DNA of 64,000 bases from contig NC_022997.1 of the NCBI RefSeq assembly GCF_000503895.1, positions 2,359,821 through 2,423,820 of the forward strand, read 5' to 3'. Below, in pieces: positions 36,612 through 44,088 of the stretch. The notes beneath the pieces are model-generated. The model was not told the origin of the DNA and searched no databases. It was given only the letters and a program-made list of their open reading frames with translations. How positions within the stretch are numbered: the first letter of the stretch is position 1; each line of letters opens with the position of its first letter. Source of the DNA: Hyphomicrobium nitrativorans NL23. Lineage in GTDB: Bacteria; Pseudomonadota; Alphaproteobacteria; Rhizobiales; Hyphomicrobiaceae. Both the position numbers and the translations under genes were made by a program.

Positions 36612-37859
36612 TCAGGCCGGCGGCGGCCCGAACACGATCACGGCGTTGAGCCCACCGAACGCGAACGAGTTCGACATCGCATAATTGACCGTGAGATTGC
36701 GCCCCTCGTTCGGGATGTAGTCGAGGTCGCACTCGGGATCGGCCTCGTCGAGACCGATGGTGGGGGGAACCCAGTTTTCCTGCATCGCCTTGATGCACGC
36801 CACGGCTTCGATGCCGCCGCCCGCACCGAGCGCGTGACCCGTCATCGACTTGGTGGACGAGATGGCAAGCTTCGAGGCGGCGTTCTTGAACACCTCCTTG
36901 ATGGCGCGGGTCTCGTTGATGTCGTTGTCGCGCGTCGCGGTGCCGTGCGCGTTGAGATAGTCGATCTCCGACGCCTCGATCCCGGCATCCTCCAGCGCCA
37001 TGTTCATCGCGAAGCTCGGACCTTCGACGGTCGGCTTCACCATGTCCTGGCTGTCGGACGCCATGCCGTAACCGGAGAGTTCTGCCAGGATCGTCGCGCC
37101 GCGGCGCTTCGCGTGCTCATATTCCTCAAGGATGAGAATGCCCGCGCCTTCGCCGAGCACGGTGCCGTTGCGCTTCTTCGCGAAGGGGAAGCAGCCCTGC
37201 GGCGAGAGCACGTGCAGGGCCTGCCACGCTTTCATGGTGCCGTAGTTGATAACCGACTCCGACGCGCCCGCGATGGCCACGTCCGCGAGATCGTTCTGGA
37301 TGTAATCGCGCGCGATGCCGATGGCGTGCGAAGCCGTCGAGCATGCCGAGCACGTGGCAAACGTCGGGCCCTTGATGCCGTACTCGATGCCGACGTGTGC
37401 AGACGCGGACGAGCCGATGATCCGGAGCAGCGTGAGCGGGTTGGTGGCACGCTTGTTGTGAATGAAGAGGTCGCGATAGGCGTTCTCGAACGTCGTGAGA
37501 CCGCCCGCGCCCGATCCGATGATGCACGCCGTGCGATACGGATTTTCGAGCGGGAATTCCAGGCCCGACTGCTCCACCGCCTCGGCGGCTGCCGCAGCCG
37601 CGAACCACGAATAGCGATCCGCGTGCATGATGATCTTGTCGCGCTTGTAGCCCTTGAGCTGGACCTTGGGATCGAATCCCTTGATCTGCGCGGCGATCAG
37701 AATCTTGAGATCTTCGAGCGGAAATCCTCCGAGCTCGGAGACGCCGGACTTGCCGGCCTTCATGCTGGACCAGAAGTCCGCCACGTTGAGGCCGATCGGC
37801 GTGACTACGCCGAGACCCGTTACGACCACACGACGTGTGCCGTTGCCCTTTGTCATCAT
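36612..37859 (-). CDS. Beta-ketoacyl-ACP synthase (FabF family)
   Basis: A 415-residue KAS II-type condensing enzyme. The triad is complete: C173 in SACSTASHAIG, H305 in NAHGTAT and H342 in KSMTGHALGAGGG (K337 in the conserved KS). It would extend an acyl chain held on ACP. Alphaproteobacteria carry a housekeeping FabF in the fab cluster; this copy is paired only with a dedicated ACP 100 bases upstream, so it likely makes a specialised acyl chain. The start is one of two adjacent ATGs (37859 or 37856). Confidence 0.9.
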   Translation of the reverse strand: MMTKGNGTRRVVVTGLGVVTPIGLNVADFWSSMKAGKSGVSELGGFPLEDLKILIAAQIKGFDPKVQLKGYKRDKIIMHADRYSWFAAAAAAEAVEQSGLEFPLENPYRTACIIGSGAGGLTTFENAYRDLFIHNKRATNPLTLLRIIGSSASAHVGIEYGIKGPTFATCSACSTASHAIGIARDYIQNDLADVAIAGASESVINYGTMKAWQALHVLSPQGCFPFAKKRNGTVLGEGAGILILEEYEHAKRRGATILAELSGYGMASDSQDMVKPTVEGPSFAMNMALEDAGIEASEIDYLNAHGTATRDNDINETRAIKEVFKNAASKLAISSTKSMTGHALGAGGGIEAVACIKAMQENWVPPTIGLDEADPECDLDYIPNEGRNLTVNYAMSNSFAFGGLNAVIVFGPPPA

Positions 37860-37959
37860 TTCATTCCCAGGCTGTAAGCAATACACGGCACACGCCGCCG
37901 CGAGGCTACCTGCGAGGTAGCCTCGGCGCGCGCCTCAAGCGCCAATGGAATTCGCGCTA

Positions 37960-38226
37960 TCAGGCTTTCGCCGCTGCGGGACCGGCGGCCATGAGGTCCT
38001 TAACCTTGTCGACGACCGAGCCGACCGTCTTGAAGTCGCCGACGTCCTCGTTGGCGTTGTAGGGGATCTCGATACCGAATGTATCTTCGATGTCGAAGAC
38101 AATCATCGCAAGATCAAGTGACTCGATCTTGAGATCCGTCAAAGCGGTCGAGAGAGAGATGTCGTCCCTCGGTTCCTTCATATGCTTCTTGAGAATCTCA
38201 ATGATTTTGGTTGCGACTTCGTCCAT
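37960..38226 (-). CDS. Specialised acyl carrier protein
   Basis: An 88-residue ACP. The phosphopantetheine serine is S36 in LKIESLDLAMIVFDIED; the usual DSL is ESL here. The helix pattern and acidic pI are typical, and the C-terminus is Ala-rich (AAGPAAAKA). It differs from housekeeping AcpP and from AcpXL (which has a longer, distinct C-terminus). It precedes the FabF-like gene on the same strand. The start at 38226 has GGAG about seven bases upstream. Confidence 0.88.
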   Translation of the reverse strand: MDEVATKIIEILKKHMKEPRDDISLSTALTDLKIESLDLAMIVFDIEDTFGIEIPYNANEDVGDFKTVGSVVDKVKDLMAAGPAAAKA

Positions 38227-38787
38227 CTTGCTCTCCAAACCCTGCCCAACGCGACTTGCAGGGACCCCGGTGTATTCGACTTAAGTCATTGCACACTTAA
38301 GTAGATCAGGGCTGCAATCATCACAAGCTTGGGCGTCACATATCCTTAAACCAGGCTGAAGTCCAGCCGAGGGGATACCCCCCCGGTGACCGGCCGGCAC
38401 AAGCCTCTTCTTCTCAGATCCGGAGGCGGTGCGAAGTTCCATCAGGCACAGCGTTTCAGCGCCGAACCGCAGGACCGCCCCCCGACACCGGGTGTGATGT
38501 CTCTAAACCAAACCCGTGAATCAGACTCTAAAACAGAAACTTACGCCACATCTGAACGCCACGGCGCCCACACCGTTAACGGCATGTGGCCTAGGCGAAG
38601 AAGCCAAAAAAGTGTTCAATGTCCGCTAACGACGCTCAGCGTCTTGAACATTTAAAGATAATGCTTGCCCGGAGGATGGCAAAGGCCCTGGCCGGAGCGC
38701 GGCACTGGGACGCGGGACGGCTTGGGATCGCCCCGGCCACGCCTGCGGGAAAAGCCCCCCTCAAGGCAATCACCGGGAGAACGGTCG
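38227..38787. other. 561-base gene-free stretch between acp and fadD
   Basis: No convincing gene: the few short open frames lack conserved features and codon bias. It must hold the divergent promoters of acp (-) and fadD (+). Visible structure is limited to a palindrome GACTTAAGTC at 38278-38287, a second CTTAAG 14 bases on, a 7-bp pair GCCACAT/ATGTGGC near 38545-38590, and a small hairpin GACGCTCAGCGTC near 38631. It is somewhat richer in A+T than the coding parts. Confidence 0.7.
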
Positions 38788-40521
38788 ATGGTGAGCACTG
38801 AGACGGCCCGAGGCGCCGCCGCCCCTCATGCCTATGCCTGGCTCAGAAGCTACCCCAAGGACGTCCAGTGGACCATGGCGGCAGCGCCGCGGCCCCTGTT
38901 CAGCCTCATCGAGACGGCCGCTGCGGAGCACCCGGACCGTCCCTGTGCGAATTTTCTGGGTTCGAGCCTCACCTATCGAGAGATCGCCGACCTCGTGGAT
39001 CGCGCAGCCGCCGGCCTCCAGGCTCTGGGCGTCATCAAAGGAACCAAGGTCGGCCTCTTCCTGCCCAACAGCCCGACGTTCATCGTCTACTATTTCGCCG
39101 TCCTCAAGGCCGGGGGCGTCGTCGTCAATTACAACCCGCTCTATTCGCTGGACGAACTCACCTTCCAGGTGAAGGACAGCGAGACCGAGCTGATGGTGAC
39201 GCTCGATCTCAAGATCCTGTTCGAGAAGGTCGAGCGCCTCCTGACAGACAAGGTGCTGAAGGGCGCCGTCGTCTGCTCCTTCCCCGCGCTCCTGCCCGCC
39301 ACCAAGGCGGTTCTCTTCAAGCTGTTCAAATCGAAAGAGCTGGCGCGCCCGAAAGCGTCCCAGGCCCGCGACGTCATCCGCCTCGAAGCCGAGGTGCTGG
39401 CCGATCCCGACACGTTCACGCCCGTCCCCATAGATCCCGAAACCGACATCGCCGTGCTGCAGTATACTGGCGGCACGACAGGCACCCCCAAGGGCGCGAT
39501 GCTGACCCACGCCAACGTTTATCTGAACGTTGAGCAGATCGTCCGCTGGGCGCCGGCTTTGGTCCAGGGCCAGGAGAAGGTGCTCGCCGTCCTTCCGTTC
39601 TTCCATGTCTTCGCGATGACGGTGGTCCTGAACCTCGGCGTGAGGATCGCGGCCGAACAGATCCTCATGCCGCGCTTCACGCTCTCCGACGCGCTCGATC
39701 TGATCACCAAGCATCGCCCCACCCTCATGCCGGGCGTGCCGACCCTCTTCAACGCGATCCTGAACCACCCGAACATCAAATCCTACGACCTGACGAGCCT
39801 CAAGTTCTGCATCTCGGGCGGTGCGGCACTTCCGTTGGAAATCAAGGAGCGGTTCGAGGCGGTCACGCGCTGCGCGCTGGTCGAAGGCTACGGCCTCTCG
39901 GAGACCTCGCCCGTCGTCACGTGCAACCCGCTCGACGGCCCCGTGAAAAGCGGCTCGATCGGCCTTCCTCTCCCGGGGACGATCGTTTCGTTGCGCGACC
40001 TCACCGATCCCACACGCGAGGTGCCGCAAGGCGAACGGGGCGAGGTTTGCGTCGCAGGTCCTCAGGTGATGAAGGGCTACTGGAACCGCCCGCAGGATAC
40101 GCAGGATCAGTTCGTGGGCGAGTTCGTCCGCACGGGCGATGTCGGCGTCATGGACAAGGATGGCTTCTTCTTCATCGTCGACCGGATCAAGGACCTCATC
40201 ATCTGCTCCGGCTATAATGTCTATCCGCGCCGCGTCGAGGAAGCGCTCTACGAGCACGCCGCCGTCGAGGAAGTCATCGTCGTCGGCATCGCCGACAAGT
40301 ACCGCGGCGAAGCACCGAAAGCCTTCGTGAAGCTCAAGGACGGCGAGGAAGCCACCAAGGCGATCCTCATGAAACATCTCGAAGCCAAGCTCTCCAAGAT
40401 CGAGATGCCGGCCGATATCGAATTCCGCGACACGCTGCCACGAACGATGATCGGCAAGCTCTCGAAAAAGGAGCTGAAGGCGGAAGAGGTCGAAAAATCC
40501 AAGACGAAACCCGGCGCTTGA
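38788..40521 (+). CDS. fadD: Long-chain fatty acid-CoA ligase
   Basis: An AMP-forming ligase (577 residues) that activates fatty acids to acyl-CoA. The P-loop-like motif QYTGGTTGTPKGAMLTHAN is at about 225-243, the adenylate-binding EGYGLSETSPV is near 370, and the C-terminal GDVGVMDKDGFFFIVDRIKDLIICSGYNVYPRRVEEAL is complete. The ATG at 38788 follows CGGGAGA. It faces three beta-oxidation genes across a repeat, so the region works as a fatty-acid catabolic block. It could equally supply the ACP/FeeM genes, but that is inference. Confidence 0.95.
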   Translation: MVSTETARGAAAPHAYAWLRSYPKDVQWTMAAAPRPLFSLIETAAAEHPDRPCANFLGSSLTYREIADLVDRAAAGLQALGVIKGTKVGLFLPNSPTFIVYYFAVLKAGGVVVNYNPLYSLDELTFQVKDSETELMVTLDLKILFEKVERLLTDKVLKGAVVCSFPALLPATKAVLFKLFKSKELARPKASQARDVIRLEAEVLADPDTFTPVPIDPETDIAVLQYTGGTTGTPKGAMLTHANVYLNVEQIVRWAPALVQGQEKVLAVLPFFHVFAMTVVLNLGVRIAAEQILMPRFTLSDALDLITKHRPTLMPGVPTLFNAILNHPNIKSYDLTSLKFCISGGAALPLEIKERFEAVTRCALVEGYGLSETSPVVTCNPLDGPVKSGSIGLPLPGTIVSLRDLTDPTREVPQGERGEVCVAGPQVMKGYWNRPQDTQDQFVGEFVRTGDVGVMDKDGFFFIVDRIKDLIICSGYNVYPRRVEEALYEHAAVEEVIVVGIADKYRGEAPKAFVKLKDGEEATKAILMKHLEAKLSKIEMPADIEFRDTLPRTMIGKLSKKELKAEEVEKSKTKPGA

Positions 40522-40529
40522 GACGCCGT

Positions 40530-40632
40530 TAGAGTGCTTCCGGAAAAGTGGGAAAACGGTTTTCCGATAAGAAGCACGATAAAGAAAAAACTTAGAGCCG
40601 TTCCGCGATTCCATTAAATCGGAACGGCTCCA
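40530..40632. repeat. Dispersed Hyphomicrobiales-type palindromic repeat between convergent genes
   Basis: Two adjacent palindromes: 40534-40577 (outer GTGCTT/AAGCAC around GGAAAA...TTTTCC) and 40595-40630 (GAGCCGTTCCG/CGGAACGGCTC, 11-bp perfect stem). This composite, with a GGAAAACGGTTTTCC core, is familiar as a dispersed intergenic repeat in the Hyphomicrobiales. Here it separates the 3' ends of fadD and the thiolase and could terminate both. Confidence 0.75.
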
Positions 40633-40689
40633 GGCGTCGCGAACCCTCGGAAAGCGGCCTCGCGGCCGCCGTCCATTGTCCGATCCGTA

Positions 40690-41994
40690 TCAGGCCGCGG
40701 CGCTGGCCTCGGCTTGGCGGGCGCTTTCGAGGATCGCGGCAACGCCCATGCCGCCCGCCGTGCAGATGGAGATCAACCCGCGGCCGCCGTTGTCGGCAAG
40801 CAGCTTCGAAAGATTTCCCAACACCCGCGCACCCGTCGCCGCAAAGGGATGCCCAAACGCGAGCGAGGAGCCCTTCACGTTGAGCTTCGCCCGGTCGATG
40901 GGGCCGAGCGGTACGTCGCGCCCGAGATGCGTGCGATTGTACGCGGGGTCTTCCCACGCCTTAAGCGTCGCCAGCACCTGCGCGGCGAACGCCTCGTGGA
41001 TCTCGTAGAAATCGAAATCCTGGAGCGTGAGGCCGGCCCGCCGCAGCATCTTCGCGACGGCAATCGTGGGCGCCATCAGGAGCCCTTCGCCCGCCACGAA
41101 GTTGTTGGCCGACGTCTGCGTGTAGGTCAGGAACGACTGGATCGGAAGTCCGCGCGCGGCAGCCCACTCCTCGCTCGCGAGCAGCACGGTGGCCGCGCCG
41201 TCCGTCATCGGCGTCGAGTTGGCGGCCGTCAGCGTGCCCTTGTCCGACTTGTCGAACGCGGTCTTGAGCGTCGCGAGCTTGTCGAGGCTGATATCCTCGC
41301 GCAGGTTGTTGTCGCGGAACACACCCGCCGTCGGCACGAGAAGATCGTCCATGTAGCCCGTGCGATACGCCTCCGCGCCCTTACGGTGGCTTTCGAACGC
41401 GAGGCGATCCTGCTCGGCGCGGCCCACCTTCCACTCGCGCGCCATCAATTCGCAATGCTGGCCCATGGTGAGGCCCGTGCGCGGCTCGGCCACGTTCGGC
41501 GGCTGCGGCGCGAGTTCAGCGGGGCTGAAGCCCTTGAACACGCGCACGCGGTCCATCGCCGTCTTCTGCTGCGGAAGCTGCACGAGGCGGCTCGAAAACT
41601 TCTTGGAAAAGACGATGGGCGCATCCGACGTCGTGTCGGAGCCCGCCGCGATCCCGCACTCGATCTCGCCCGAGGCGATCTTGGCGCCGATCATCGCCGC
41701 TGCCTGCAGGCTCGTGCCGCACGCCTGCTGCATCGTGACGCCCGGCGTCGAGGGCGCGAGCTTGGTTCCGAGCACCGCTTCGCGCGCGAGGTTGTAGTCC
41801 TTCGAATGGCTGACGACCGCGCCACCCACCACTTCGTCGATGTGCTGGCCGCGGAGCCCGTACTTGTCGACCAGCCCGTTGAGCGCCGCCGTCATCAGGT
41901 CCAGGTTGCTGAGGTCGGCATAGAACGTGTTCGAACGGCAGAAGGGCGTGCGCACGCCGCCCACGATTCCGACGCGTCTCAGTCGATCACCCAT
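40690..41994 (-). CDS. Acetyl-CoA C-acyltransferase (thiolase, FadI-type)
   Basis: A 434-residue thiolase completing beta-oxidation by cleaving 3-ketoacyl-CoA. Catalytic residues are C92 in QQACGTS, H382 in FGHPFAATGAR and C411 in CTAGGMGVA. The length exceeds the 390 of FadA and matches FadI. It begins the minus-strand run thiolase-FadJ-FadE in reverse order (FadE is first transcribed). Certain as a thiolase; FadI versus another thiolase is not decided. Confidence 0.94.
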   Translation of the reverse strand: MGDRLRRVGIVGGVRTPFCRSNTFYADLSNLDLMTAALNGLVDKYGLRGQHIDEVVGGAVVSHSKDYNLAREAVLGTKLAPSTPGVTMQQACGTSLQAAAMIGAKIASGEIECGIAAGSDTTSDAPIVFSKKFSSRLVQLPQQKTAMDRVRVFKGFSPAELAPQPPNVAEPRTGLTMGQHCELMAREWKVGRAEQDRLAFESHRKGAEAYRTGYMDDLLVPTAGVFRDNNLREDISLDKLATLKTAFDKSDKGTLTAANSTPMTDGAATVLLASEEWAAARGLPIQSFLTYTQTSANNFVAGEGLLMAPTIAVAKMLRRAGLTLQDFDFYEIHEAFAAQVLATLKAWEDPAYNRTHLGRDVPLGPIDRAKLNVKGSSLAFGHPFAATGARVLGNLSKLLADNGGRGLISICTAGGMGVAAILESARQAEASAAA

Positions 41995-42048
41995 CTCTCA
42001 TGAACTCCCTCTGCGCCGCTCGTCTTCGGGGCGCGGTCAACCGTCTCG

Positions 42049-44073
42049 TTACTCGGCAGCTTCCGCCGGAACCTCATCGCGCGCCTCAAGGCTCGCCTTG
42101 TAGTGCAAGGGGCCACCACGGAACGGCGCAAAGCCGGTGCCAAAGATCACACCGGCATCGACGAGATCCGCGCTCTCCACCACGCCATCGGCAAGGGCGC
42201 GTTCGGATTCGCGGATCAAAGGCTCGATCAGGATGCGCCCAAACCGTTCGAGTTCGAGCGGCGTGTAGTCCTTGAAGCCCTTGTCGGGCTTGCCGTCCTT
42301 CCAGACATAGAACCCCTCGCCCGTTTTCTTGCCGAGCTTCTTCGCAGCCACCAGCCGGTCGAGATGCGAGCCCTCGGGCGAAAGTCCCAGGATCTTGCCG
42401 ACATGCGCGCAGACATCGAGCCCGACGGTGTCCGCAAGCTCGATGGGGCCCATCGGCATGCCGAACGCGCGCGCGGCTTCGTCGATGCGCTCCTTCTCCT
42501 CGCCCTTCTCGATGCGCGCCATCGCCTCCATCATGTAGGGCGCGAGCACGCGGTTCACGAGGAAGCCCGGCACGCTCTTCGTGATCAGCGGGAACTTGCC
42601 GATGGCCGTGACGAACGTCGCGCCTTTCAGCACTTCGTCCTCGCGGCTCGCGGCACCGCGCACCACCTCGACGAGCGGCATCTGCGCTACGGGATTGAAG
42701 AAGTGGATGCCGATCAGGCGGCCAGGGTCCTGAAGCGGCTCGGCAATGGCTTCGATTTCGAGCGACGAGGTGTTGGTCGCGAGCAATGCGTCCGGCTTGA
42801 TCCGGCCTTCGAGGGCGCGGAACAGCTCCTGCTTGACGTCGAGCCGCTCCACGATGGCTTCGATAATGACGTCGGCATGCACCACGCCGTCGCCGGCCGC
42901 GTCCGCGATGAGGCGCGCCTTCGCCGCGGCGAGTGCCGCCTTCGTCTTGAAGCGGCGCTTGAGCACCCGCCCCTGCGCCTTGATGCCCTTCGCGATCACC
43001 TCTTCCGAGAGATCCTGCAACGTCGCTTCCATGCCGTTCGCGACGCACCACCCCGCAATGTCGGCCCCCATCGTACCCGCACCGATCACATGCACGCGGA
43101 GCGGTTTCCAGGCCTGCGTCTTCGGCGCCTGAGCCTTCAAAAGTTCGGAGAGCTTGAACACGCGCCGCAGGTTGCGGGAGGTATCGGAAATCAGAAGCGG
43201 CGCGAAATAGCGCGTCTCCGCAGCCTTGAGCGCTTGCGGATCGCCGCCGTGCACCTCGAACAGATCGATGAGACGGAAGGGCGAGGGATAATGATCCTCG
43301 CGTACCTTCTTCGTCGTCGCGTCCCGCATCTTCTTCACCAGAAGCGTGCGCGCGGGCCAGCGCGCGAGCAGCGACTTGGCAAGCCCCGCGGGCTTCGACT
43401 TGCGCTTTTGCAGAATGGCCTTGCGCGCCGCCCACCGCAGCATATCCGGCGTCGCGACGAGCTGATCGATGAGGCCCATGCCGCGCGCACGGCTTGCGCC
43501 GATCATGCTTCCCGTCAGCATCGCCTGCATGGCCGCCACGGGGCCCGCCTGGCGGATCGAGCGCACCGTGCCGTGCCAGCCGGGGAAGATGCCGAGCTTG
43601 ACCTCGGGAAACCCGACGCGGGTCTTCTCGTCGCGCGTCGCAATCCGGTAGTGGCAGGCGAGCGCCAGTTCGAGCCCGCCGCCCACGCACACGCCATGAA
43701 TGGCTGCAACGACCGGAACCGGCAGACGCTCGATACGGTCGAACAGCGCCAGCACCGGGCGCAAGCGTTCGATCACCTCGAATTCCGACGTGAACCCGTC
43801 GAACTCGTTGATGTCGGCGCCGACGATGAAGCCCTTTTCCTTGCCGGATAGGATGACGAGGCCGGTGAGCGTCCGCGCGCGCGCCCCCTCTTCGGCCAGC
43901 GCGACGATCGCGGCAAGCTCCTCCAGCGGCCGCGTGCCAAGCGCATTGGCGCTCTGCCCCTCACGGTCGAACACGGCCCAGCCGATCCCTTCGAGATCGA
44001 CGGAATATCGCCAATCCCGGAAAACCGGCGTCGTCGCCGTTTCGCCAAGCGCCGCTTCGGTCTCATGCGCCAT
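42049..44073 (-). CDS. fadJ: Fatty acid oxidation complex alpha subunit (enoyl-CoA hydratase / 3-hydroxyacyl-CoA dehydrogenase)
   Basis: A bifunctional 674-residue enzyme. The N-terminal hydratase/isomerase domain (about 20-300) keeps both acid residues, E135 in GGGLELAL and E157 in FPEVKLG. The NAD-binding domain starts with VHVIGAGTMGADIAG at 328-341, and IHFFNPVAQMPLVEVV carries the catalytic His. It hydrates enoyl-CoA and oxidises the product, and pairs with the thiolase 54 bases downstream. The symbol is by family; fadB-like naming would be equally fair. Confidence 0.94.
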   Translation of the reverse strand: MAHETEAALGETATTPVFRDWRYSVDLEGIGWAVFDREGQSANALGTRPLEELAAIVALAEEGARARTLTGLVILSGKEKGFIVGADINEFDGFTSEFEVIERLRPVLALFDRIERLPVPVVAAIHGVCVGGGLELALACHYRIATRDEKTRVGFPEVKLGIFPGWHGTVRSIRQAGPVAAMQAMLTGSMIGASRARGMGLIDQLVATPDMLRWAARKAILQKRKSKPAGLAKSLLARWPARTLLVKKMRDATTKKVREDHYPSPFRLIDLFEVHGGDPQALKAAETRYFAPLLISDTSRNLRRVFKLSELLKAQAPKTQAWKPLRVHVIGAGTMGADIAGWCVANGMEATLQDLSEEVIAKGIKAQGRVLKRRFKTKAALAAAKARLIADAAGDGVVHADVIIEAIVERLDVKQELFRALEGRIKPDALLATNTSSLEIEAIAEPLQDPGRLIGIHFFNPVAQMPLVEVVRGAASREDEVLKGATFVTAIGKFPLITKSVPGFLVNRVLAPYMMEAMARIEKGEEKERIDEAARAFGMPMGPIELADTVGLDVCAHVGKILGLSPEGSHLDRLVAAKKLGKKTGEGFYVWKDGKPDKGFKDYTPLELERFGRILIEPLIRESERALADGVVESADLVDAGVIFGTGFAPFRGGPLHYKASLEARDEVPAEAAE

Positions 44074-44088
44074 CGGTCGCGTCTCCCA

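Noticed and set aside
38278-38305. Paired CTTAAG motifs as a CtrA site
   Set aside because: The spacing between TTAA elements is 12 rather than 7.
38386-38655. Open frame of 89 codons between acp and fadD
   Set aside because: No ribosome binding site, no codon bias, no recognisable sequence.
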